The notes beneath the pieces are model-generated. The model searched no databases. It was not told where the DNA came from and saw nothing but the letters and a program-made list of their open reading frames with translations. The position numbers and the translations under genes are program-made. 16,123 nt of DNA from CAZWRK01 sp964635875 (lineage in GTDB: Bacteria; Pseudomonadota; Gammaproteobacteria; Burkholderiales; Aquaspirillaceae). This document shows, in pieces, positions 6,310 to 12,024 of this stretch (position 1 is its first letter; every line of letters begins with the position of its first letter). The stretch covers positions 1-16,123 of the forward strand of contig CAZWRK010000096.1 of NCBI GenBank assembly GCA_964635875.1. The letters are read 5' to 3'.

Positions 6310-7205
6310 TCGTCCCAATAGCCGGGCTGGTTGTAGACCGTTTTTAAGTGTGCAATAAAGCGCTGTACCCGCTCGGGTAGAAATCGGCGCTGTGGAACCA
6401 CGGCATAGACCGGATATTCCGGTAACGAGTAGTCATCTAAGACTGTAACGAGTCGGCCTGCAGCTAAGTCGGCTCGGACTTCCCACAGCGAGCGCCACGA
6501 CAAGCCAAATCCTGCTAAAGCCCAGTCGTGCAATACCGCACCATCATTGCATTCTAATAGGCCCGAAATTTTAAGGGTCAGCACTTTTCCATCGACTTTG
6601 AACATCCAGCCACGGCTTTGGCTACCGCCCAGCGCCAAGCAACGATGCTCGCTCAGGTCTGCAACAGTGTATGGCGCGCCATGGCGTGCTAAATAATCGG
6701 GGCTGGCGACAACGACACGGCGATTTTCAGCCAGACGAATCGCGACCAAGCTGGAGTCTTCGAGGTCACTAATGCGAATCGCACAATCTACGCGCTCTCC
6801 GACCAAATCGACGAGCCGATCGGATAGATCTAAAGTCACCCGTACATCGGGATGCATTGCTTGAAAGCTTGCTATGTGAGGGGCGACATGGCGGCGGCCA
6901 AATCCTGCCGGTGCTGAAATCCGTAAATGTCCTCGCATGCGGCCATTGCCGGACACGATGGCCGCTTCGGCTTCTTGTAAATCGCCTAAGATGCGCTGGC
7001 ATTCTTCAAAAAAACCACTGCCTTCTTGGGTGAGTGTGACGCGGCGGGTGGTTCGGACCAGTAATTTGACGCCGAGTCGTTCTTCTAAACCATCTAAGCG
7101 TCGTCCAATCATGGCGGGTACAACGCCTTCTTGGCGTGCTGCTGCCGACAGGCTTCCGCATGTAACGACGCTGACAAAGGTCGTGAGCTGCTTTAATTGA
7201 TCCAT
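6306..7205 (-). CDS. LysR-type transcriptional regulator
   Basis: A 299-residue regulator with an N-terminal winged HTH (about 4-62; LTTFVSVVTCGSLSAAARQ leading to RTTRRVTLTQEG) and a LysR substrate-binding domain (about 88-290, starting GHLRISAPAGFGRRHVAPH). LysR proteins act as tetramers that bind T-N11-A sites and respond to a small molecule. ATG 7205 (MDQLKQLTTF) fits the family start; the frame opens at a TTG at 7226. No good ribosome binding site is visible. It converges on the dioxygenase gene with overlapping stop codons and no terminator between. Whether it controls the azoR cluster is unknown; dyads upstream of its own start (7234-7288) are candidate self-regulation sites. Confidence 0.93.
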   Translation of the reverse strand: MDQLKQLTTFVSVVTCGSLSAAARQEGVVPAMIGRRLDGLEERLGVKLLVRTTRRVTLTQEGSGFFEECQRILGDLQEAEAAIVSGNGRMRGHLRISAPAGFGRRHVAPHIASFQAMHPDVRVTLDLSDRLVDLVGERVDCAIRISDLEDSSLVAIRLAENRRVVVASPDYLARHGAPYTVADLSEHRCLALGGSQSRGWMFKVDGKVLTLKISGLLECNDGAVLHDWALAGFGLSWRSLWEVRADLAAGRLVTVLDDYSLPEYPVYAVVPQRRFLPERVQRFIAHLKTVYNQPGYWDD

Positions 7206-7233
7206 TAGCACATAAAAAGTAAACAAACAGATC

Positions 7234-7288
7234 GCATTTTAGAGCTTTCTATTTGATAAATGTCATCTTAAAATGCTGTGGTGCAGCA
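7234..7288. promoter_or_regulatory. Candidate LysR operator region (nested dyads)
   Basis: Two inverted repeats lie upstream of the lysR start: GCATTTTA (7234-7241) with TAAAATGC (7269-7276), 27 nt apart, and TGCTG-TGGTG-CAGCA (7274-7288), directly next to a TATAAT at 7289-7294. On the minus strand ATGACA, a 17-nt spacer and TCTAAA/TAAAAT resemble a promoter for lysR. Binding is inferred, not shown. Confidence 0.35.
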
Positions 7289-7393
7289 TATAATTGACCT
7301 CGAAAGCACTCGAGTGAGTAGGTTAATTGTGTGTGTCTTGTGTTGATGTGTGTTTTTGACCCTAGTTCGGCCCGCGTAAGCGGGCCTTTTTTT
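7289..7393 (+). ncRNA. Candidate short transcript (sRNA or attenuated leader)
   Basis: A perfect -10 hexamer TATAAT (7289-7294) is followed about 75 nt later by a strong terminator (7369-7393), with no ORF of note between. A transcript starting near 7301 would be about 90 nt. The -35 is poor, though, and I recognise no known RNA family. This is a hypothesis from signal layout only. Confidence 0.25.
7369..7393 (+). terminator. Intrinsic terminator next to the assembly gap
   Basis: Perfect 7-bp stem GGCCCGC/GCGGGCC with a GTAA tetraloop, followed by at least 7 T that run into the N gap. It points to the right, yet no protein gene precedes it on the plus strand. It therefore ends a short transcript, or it is a leader element of the downstream gene. 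Confidence 0.8.
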
Positions 7394-7493
7394 NNNNNNN
7401 NNNNNNNNNNNNNNNNNNNNNNNNNNNNNNNNNNNNNNNNNNNNNNNNNNNNNNNNNNNNNNNNNNNNNNNNNNNNNNNNNNNNNNNNNNNNN
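7394..7493. other. Assembly gap (100 N)
   Basis: Exactly 100 N, the usual placeholder for a scaffold gap of unknown size. It starts right after the T run of the terminator and ends 38 nt before the SIMPL start codon. Real distance and content are unknown. Confidence 0.98.
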
Positions 7494-7505
7494 CTGTGAT
7501 ACAAA

Positions 7506-7528
7506 AAATACTCACTCTTGGAGTATTT
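7506..7528 (+). promoter_or_regulatory. Hairpin containing the SIMPL gene ribosome binding site
   Basis: AAATACTC (7506-7513) pairs fully with GAGTATTT (7521-7528) across a 7-nt loop. The Shine-Dalgarno GGAG (7520-7523) lies at the loop-stem border, so the fold would partly hide it. It is short and AT-rich, hence only moderately stable. Confidence 0.4.
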
Positions 7529-7531
7529 GCG

Positions 7532-8215
7532 ATGCGTCGATTGTTCTTATCTTTGGCTGTGCTCGGAAGCTTGCCCAGCATGGCGTGGGCCGAGCCTGCT
7601 TATAATCAAATTGGTTTTACAGTAGAAGCGCGCAAAGAGGTTAGTAATGACCAGCTGCGCGCTTCGTTGTATGTAGAAGAGTCGAATCTTCGTGCGGAAC
7701 ACGTCGCAGAAAAACTGAATGCCGCGATTAAGCGCGCGCTGGCTGAGTCGCGAGCCTATCCGCTGGTACGGGTGGCGTCGGGTGGTATTCAAAACTGGCC
7801 GGTGTATGAAAAGCAGCAGATTAGTGGCTGGCGCGGGCGAGCAGAGATTCGTCTCGAAAGTGAAGCGCCCGAGCAAGCTGCCGAGTTGATTGGCCGGCTG
7901 CAAAAATTCATGGCGATAGGGCAAGTCGGGTTCTCGGTGTCGACTGCCGTGCGTAAGCAGGTGGAGAATCAATTGATTCCCGAGGCGTTGAGTTTATTCA
8001 AAGAGCGCGCCCGCTTGGTCAGTCGCGAGCTAGGGCATTCGCAATATCGCATTGTTCAGGCCCAAGTCAATTTGCAGGGCAATCATGGTGCGCCTGTGAT
8101 GTACCGTAAGCAAGCGATGATGGCTGCGGCCGAAAGCAGTCCCCAATTTGCGCCTGGTGAAAGCGAAGTGGTGGTGAATATTGACGGTCGTATCGAAGTC
8201 GGTGCGAAGGAATAG
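7532..8215 (+). CDS. SIMPL-domain (DUF541) protein, exported
   Basis: A 227-residue protein with an N-terminal Sec signal peptide (MRRLFLSLAVLGSLPSMAWA, cleavage expected after Ala20 before EPAYN). The rest looks like one SIMPL/DUF541 domain (about 25-222): the opening strand GFTVEARKEVSNDQLRASL, SGGIQNWPVYEKQ in the middle and VVVNIDGRIEV at the end. Family members are periplasmic or outer-membrane associated, and their role is poorly defined (E. coli YggE is linked to oxidative stress). ATG 7532 has GGAG 8 nt upstream. The promoter is probably in or beyond the 100-N gap. The GST gene follows 58 nt later. Confidence 0.85.
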   Translation: MRRLFLSLAVLGSLPSMAWAEPAYNQIGFTVEARKEVSNDQLRASLYVEESNLRAEHVAEKLNAAIKRALAESRAYPLVRVASGGIQNWPVYEKQQISGWRGRAEIRLESEAPEQAAELIGRLQKFMAIGQVGFSVSTAVRKQVENQLIPEALSLFKERARLVSRELGHSQYRIVQAQVNLQGNHGAPVMYRKQAMMAAAESSPQFAPGESEVVVNIDGRIEVGAKE

Positions 8216-8273
8216 CAAAAAAAGTCTGAGCTTGGCATACAATGCTCACACCTTATTGTCTATTTACAGGCTC

Positions 8274-8885
8274 ATGAAACTAATCGCCTCGCTTACCAGT
8301 CCTTATGCCCGCAAAGTGCGGGCTGTTTTGATCGAGAAAAAGATCGAATGCCAGCTTGAAGTTGGAAATCCTTGGGATGCCGATACCCAAGTTCCACATT
8401 TCAACCCACTGGGCAAAATTCCTGTTCTGGTGCTGGATGATGGTACGCCCTTGTATGACTCTCGCGTCATTGTCGAATATCTCGACAATATTTCGCCGGT
8501 GTCGCGTTTGTTGCCTCAAGATAACCGTTCGTTAGCGCTGGTGAAGCGCGTTGAAGCGCTGGCTGACGGGATTTGCGATGCAGCGATTGCCGTATTCTTG
8601 GAGCGAAAGCGCGCCGAGAGCGAGCAAAGCGCGGGCTGGATGGCGCGTCAATTGCAGAAGGTGGAGCTGGGTTTAGCTGCGCTATCGGCTGAACTTGGTG
8701 AAAAGCCTTGGATGCGCGGGGAGAGCTACACCTTGGCTGATGTTGCTGTGGGGTGTTGTTTGAATTATCTGGCATTCCGATTTGCGGAATTAACTTGGCC
8801 GCAAGATCATCCTAACCTGCTGAATTTGGTGGAAAAAATTAATCAACGCCAAAGTTTTGCCGAAACGGTGCCTCCTCAGGCCTAA
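8274..8885 (+). CDS. yibF: Glutathione S-transferase family protein, YibF-like
   Basis: 203 residues with the two-domain GST plan. The N-terminal thioredoxin fold (1-75) has TSPYARKVR (8-16, with Ser9 as a possible catalytic residue), the cis-proline in GKIPVLV (Pro50) and the glutathione gamma-glutamyl site DSRVI (62-66). The C-terminal domain is helical, with ALADGICDAAI and YTLADVAVGCCLNYLAFR. Sequence and length resemble E. coli YibF, an uncharacterised cytoplasmic GST. I chose ATG 8274 because homology starts there (MKLIASLTSPYARK); the frame is open to 8181. A TACAAT box (8238-8243) may give it its own promoter. Terminator 8902-8935 follows. Substrate unknown. Confidence 0.9.
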   Translation: MKLIASLTSPYARKVRAVLIEKKIECQLEVGNPWDADTQVPHFNPLGKIPVLVLDDGTPLYDSRVIVEYLDNISPVSRLLPQDNRSLALVKRVEALADGICDAAIAVFLERKRAESEQSAGWMARQLQKVELGLAALSAELGEKPWMRGESYTLADVAVGCCLNYLAFRFAELTWPQDHPNLLNLVEKINQRQSFAETVPPQA

Positions 8886-8901
8886 CTTTTGAGCGTGCCA
8901 T

Positions 8902-8935
8902 AAAAAACCGGATGCGTAAGGCATCCGGTTTTTTT
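8902..8935 (+). terminator. Bidirectional terminator between GST and htpG
   Basis: Stem CCGGATGC/GCATCCGG with loop GTAAG, flanked by 6 A and 7 T that extend the pairing. It lies between the two convergent genes, 16 nt from each stop codon, so it can serve both. Confidence 0.9.
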
Positions 8936-8950
8936 GTGGGCGCTAGCTGC

Positions 8951-10855
8951 TTAGTTTGCAAGTTCTAACATCAGCGCGTTCATCCGCTTCACAAAGCTAC
9001 CCGGATCATCGAGCTGACCGCCTTCGGCAAGCAGCGCTTGATCGAAGACGAGTTGTGACAAGTCGCTAAATTGACCATCGTCCTTGCGGGACTCAAGGCG
9101 CTTAATCAGCGGATGTGTCGGGTTGATTTCCAAGATTGGCTTACTGGCGGTGATGCTTTGGCCCGCCTGTTTAAGCAAGCGCTCTAAGTGCGTACTCATG
9201 CCGTGTTCTTCGGCAATTAAGCAGGCGGGTGACTCGGTCAGGCGGTGTGTCACACGCACTTCTTTCACGCGGTCGTCGAGCGCGCTCTGAATACGTTCGA
9301 CCAGCGGCTTGTACTCCGCTTCGATTTTTTCTTGCTCGGCCTTATCTTCTTCGTTGTCCAAGTCGCCAAGATCCAGCGCGCCTTTGGCAATCGACTGCAG
9401 CGGTTTTCCGTCGAATTCGGTGAGGTGTGTGCTCAACCATTCATCGACGCGGTCAGACAGCAACAGCACTTCCACGCCTTTTTTGCGGAAAATCTCTAAG
9501 TGCGGGCTGCTCTTCGCGGCGGCAAAGGTATCGGCGGTGATGTAATAGATGGCTTTTTGGCCTTCTTTCATGCGGCCAATGTATTCCGCCAGTGTGACGG
9601 TTTGATCTGGCGTGTCATTGGCGGTCGAGGCAAAGCGTAGCAATTTGGCAATGCGTTCGCGGTTTGCAAAGTCTTCTCCAACGCCCTCTTTCAGCACTTG
9701 GCCGAACTCTTTCCAAACGGTGCTGTATTTTTCTGCATCGTTATTTGCCAGGTCTTCGAGGAGGCCGAGGACTTTTTTCACGCAGCCTGCGCGAATGGCA
9801 TCGAGGTCTTTCGAGCCTTGCAGAATTTCGCGGCTGACATTCAATGGCAAGTCGGCAGAGTCAATCACTCCACGGATGAAGCGCAAGTAGTGCGGCATGA
9901 GCTTTTCGGTGTCTTCCATGATGAAGACCCGGCGCACATAAAGCTTGACGCCTTGTTTGCGCTCGCGTTCCCAGAGGTCAAACGGTGCGCGCGACGGAAT
10001 ATAGAGCAATTCGGTATATTCTTGGCGGCCTTCGACTTTGGCGTGCGTCCATGCGAGCGGTTCAGCAAAGTCATGGCCAACGTGCTTGTAAAACTCTTTG
10101 TATTGTTCTTCGGTGATGTCGTTCTTCGACCGCGCCCACAGTGCTGAGGCTTGGTTAACGGATTCCCACTCTGGCGCAGCAGCCTCTTCGGCGTTTTCTT
10201 CGCTACCGGTCGCCATTTTTGGCATTTCGATCGGGATGGAGATGTGATCGGAGTATTTGCGCAAAATGGCGCGAATGCGCCAGTCGTCTAAAAATTCTTC
10301 GTCGCCTTCACGGATGTGCAGAACGATCTCTGTGCCGCGATCCGCTTTTTCAACAGCTTCAATGGTGTAGTCGCCTTCGCCTGCGGATTCCCAGCGCACG
10401 GCTTCTTGCGCGCTTAAACCGGCGCGGCGGGTGGTCACAGTGACACGGTCGGCAACGATGAAGGCAGAGTAAAAACCGACCCCAAATTGACCAATCAGTT
10501 GAGCATCTTGCTTAGCGTCGCCGGTTAATTTTTCAAAAAAGGCGCGGGTGCCCGATTTGGCGATGGTGCCGAGGTTTTCGATGACTTCTTCACGGCTCAT
10601 CCCGATGCCGTTATCGGATAAGGTCAGCGTACGGGCTTCTTTGTTGGCGTGCAGGCGGATTTTGAGTGTGCCGTCTTCGCCGAGTAACTGGGGCTGTGCA
10701 ATCGATTCAAAGCGAAGTTTGTCTGCCGCATCGGAGGCGTTTGACACCAATTCGCGTAAGAAGATTTCCTTGTTGGAGTACAAGGAGTGAATCATGAGGT
10801 GAAGGAGTTGTTTGACTTCAGTTTGGAAGCCAAGCGTTTCTTTTTGCATTGTCAT
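8951..10855 (-). CDS. htpG: Molecular chaperone HtpG (bacterial Hsp90)
   Basis: An ATP-dependent cytoplasmic chaperone, about 634 residues, that acts as a homodimer with DnaK. The GHKL ATPase domain shows SLYSNKEIFLRELVSNASDA (catalytic Glu and Mg-binding Asn), DNGIGMSREEV and GQFGVGFYSAFIVADRV. The middle domain has LYIPSRAPFDLW and the conserved LNVSREILQ arginine region. The C-terminal dimerisation domain ends LMLELAN without the eukaryotic MEEVD. Four in-frame ATGs lie close together (10870, 10861, 10855, 10849). I favour 10855 (MTMQKETLGF) because a weak GAGA lies 9 nt upstream, but this is uncertain. A sigma-32-like promoter precedes it at 10900-10925. The GST gene is convergent on the other side. 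Confidence 0.95.
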   Translation of the reverse strand: MTMQKETLGFQTEVKQLLHLMIHSLYSNKEIFLRELVSNASDAADKLRFESIAQPQLLGEDGTLKIRLHANKEARTLTLSDNGIGMSREEVIENLGTIAKSGTRAFFEKLTGDAKQDAQLIGQFGVGFYSAFIVADRVTVTTRRAGLSAQEAVRWESAGEGDYTIEAVEKADRGTEIVLHIREGDEEFLDDWRIRAILRKYSDHISIPIEMPKMATGSEENAEEAAAPEWESVNQASALWARSKNDITEEQYKEFYKHVGHDFAEPLAWTHAKVEGRQEYTELLYIPSRAPFDLWERERKQGVKLYVRRVFIMEDTEKLMPHYLRFIRGVIDSADLPLNVSREILQGSKDLDAIRAGCVKKVLGLLEDLANNDAEKYSTVWKEFGQVLKEGVGEDFANRERIAKLLRFASTANDTPDQTVTLAEYIGRMKEGQKAIYYITADTFAAAKSSPHLEIFRKKGVEVLLLSDRVDEWLSTHLTEFDGKPLQSIAKGALDLGDLDNEEDKAEQEKIEAEYKPLVERIQSALDDRVKEVRVTHRLTESPACLIAEEHGMSTHLERLLKQAGQSITASKPILEINPTHPLIKRLESRKDDGQFSDLSQLVFDQALLAEGGQLDDPGSFVKRMNALMLELAN

Positions 10856-10899
10856 TGTCATCTGTCTCATGAAGGGTTAACAGAAAGGGTAGCCCACAG

Positions 10900-10925
10900 A
10901 TAGGGGGTGTTGAATGCTTTTCAAG
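10900..10925 (-). promoter_or_regulatory. Sigma-32-like heat-shock promoter of htpG
   Basis: On the minus strand CTTGAAA (10925-10919) is followed after 12 nt by CCCCTAT (10906-10900), close to the sigma-32 consensus CTTGAAA/CCCCAT. Predicted initiation near 10893 leaves a leader of about 40 nt. The -35 box sits in the dyad ATGCTT-TTC-AAGCAT. Confidence 0.8.
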
Positions 10926-10948
10926 CATCAATGATGCGGTCGCACAAT

Positions 10949-10978
10949 AAAAAACGGACACTCTGCTGAGTGTCCGTT
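10949..10978 (-). terminator. Intrinsic terminator after the SDR gene
   Basis: Perfect 10-bp stem ACGGACACTC/GAGTGTCCGT with a TGCT loop. On the minus strand it runs into a T tract (10954-10949) about 20 nt past the SDR stop, isolating htpG transcription from the SDR gene. Confidence 0.88.
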
Positions 10979-10997
10979 GTTCGGGGGCGAGTCCGAA

Positions 10998-11738
10998 TTA
11001 CAGTGTCAGGCCACCGGTGACTTCGATTGCTGCACCGTTGATGTAGCTGGCATCGTCAGAAGCCAAGAAAGCATAGACGTTAGCGATTTCAACCGGCTCA
11101 GCCATACGCTTCATCGGCACTTTTTCTTCCATCGCTTGAATCACTTTTTCTGGCATGGCTTTCAGAATCGGTGTCGCTACGAAGCCCGGGCAAACGGCGT
11201 TGGCACGAATGCCTTTTTTGCCGAGTTCTTTTGCCCAAGTTTTGACAAAGCCGATCACGCCGAATTTGGTTGCAGCGTAGTTGGTTTGGCCGAAGTTACC
11301 GTACACGCCAACAACAGAAGATGCATTCAAGATCACGCCAGAACCTTGTTCAATCATGGTGTCAACAACAGCACGTGTGCAGTTGTAAACGCCTTTCAGA
11401 TTGATGTCGATCACGCGGTCGAACTGGTCGTCGGTCATTTTGACCAATTGGGCATCTTGAACGATACCGGCATTGTTGACCAGCACGTCGATACGGCCAA
11501 AGCGAGTTTTCAGGTCGCCCGCCATGTCAGCGATTTGTGCTTTGTTGGTCACGTTTACGATGTAGCCAACTGCTTCACCGCCTGCTGCCTTGATTTCGTT
11601 GACTACGGTATCAACCGCTTCTTGTGCCAAATCGCAAACAGCAACAATGGCGCCTTCTTGTGCAAATTTAATTGCGGTTGCACGGCCAATGCCACTTGCG
11701 GCACCAGTGATGATTGATACTTTACCTTTCAAACGCAT
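10998..11738 (-). CDS. SDR-family oxidoreductase, FabG-like (3-oxoacyl reductase type)
   Basis: A 246-residue classical short-chain dehydrogenase: TGAASGIG (11-18), NNAG (88-91), catalytic Ser141 in NASSVVG, and YAATK (Tyr154, Lys158) preceded by GNFGQTN. It ends GAAIEVTGGLTL. Length and the GQTNYAA/PGFVATP signatures resemble 3-oxoacyl-ACP reductase FabG and acetoacetyl-CoA reductases. The second strand ends VAVCDL with Asp36, which in SDRs usually favours NAD(H) over NADP(H). A biosynthetic FabG would normally use NADPH, so this may be a 3-hydroxyacyl dehydrogenase of another pathway. It stands alone, with no acpP, fabD or fabF beside it. ATG 11738 has AAAGGA about 9 nt upstream; the frame opens at a TTG at 11768. 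Substrate is not determined. Confidence 0.88.
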   Translation of the reverse strand: MRLKGKVSIITGAASGIGRATAIKFAQEGAIVAVCDLAQEAVDTVVNEIKAAGGEAVGYIVNVTNKAQIADMAGDLKTRFGRIDVLVNNAGIVQDAQLVKMTDDQFDRVIDINLKGVYNCTRAVVDTMIEQGSGVILNASSVVGVYGNFGQTNYAATKFGVIGFVKTWAKELGKKGIRANAVCPGFVATPILKAMPEKVIQAMEEKVPMKRMAEPVEIANVYAFLASDDASYINGAAIEVTGGLTL

Positions 11739-11869
11739 TCTATTTGTTCCTTTCGCTCGAAGAATCAAGGCGATTTATTCCGCAGGGGGAAGTAAATGCC
11801 ACGGATCAAGACTCCACCATCGGCCTTCTTTTTATTATTGTGTCTGCTGACTATTATCGGAATATGTCA

Positions 11870-11914
11870 GCATGCAACATGCGCCTCGGTCTGTTCGCTT
11901 TGCAGTGCAGCAAA
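11870..11914. promoter_or_regulatory. Two dyads upstream of the SDR gene
   Basis: GCATG-CAA-CATGC (11870-11882) and TTTGC-AGTGCA-GCAAA (11899-11914) lie 130-180 bp before the SDR start. Both are TGC/GCA rich and could be operator half-sites. The rest of 11739-11986 holds no gene. Confidence 0.3.
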
Positions 11915-11986
11915 TATAACAGATATCGCGATGACGGGAGTATAAGCCAGCTCGGATTTTTTCGATAAAGCCGTCGTTTGAGAAAC

Positions 11987-12012
11987 AAAAAAGTCGCCGA
12001 AGCGACTTTTTT
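11987..12012 (-). terminator. Intrinsic terminator after the ABC-F gene
   Basis: An 11-bp stem AAAAAAGTCGC/GCGACTTTTTT with loop CGAA, 12 nt past the ABC-F stop on the minus strand. A and T runs on both sides make it bidirectional. Confidence 0.9.
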
Positions 12013-12024
12013 AAGGGGTTTTAA

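Larger units (their letters stand above)
7206..7531. other. Intergenic region between lysR and the SIMPL gene, interrupted by an assembly gap
   Basis: About 326 bases without a recognisable protein gene. From left to right it has the lysR 5' region with dyads (7234-7288), a TATAAT hexamer (7289-7294), a GT-rich stretch (about 7328-7358), an intrinsic terminator (7369-7393), 100 N (7394-7493), and the SIMPL ribosome-binding-site hairpin (7506-7528). Sequence hidden in the gap cannot be judged. Confidence 0.7.

Noticed and set aside
7249..7581. Open frames running through the N block on both strands
   Set aside because: They exist only because N codons contain no stop. Apart from the SIMPL gene beginning at 7532 there is no homology or ribosome binding site.
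9698..10147. 149-residue plus-strand frame inside htpG
   Set aside because: Shadow of the HtpG middle domain; no ribosome binding site and no domain.
10977..11717. 246-residue open frame antisense to the SDR gene
   Set aside because: The length comes from codon bias of the real gene on the other strand. It is Cys/His/Asn rich, has no recognisable domain, and the SDR motifs on the minus strand are complete.
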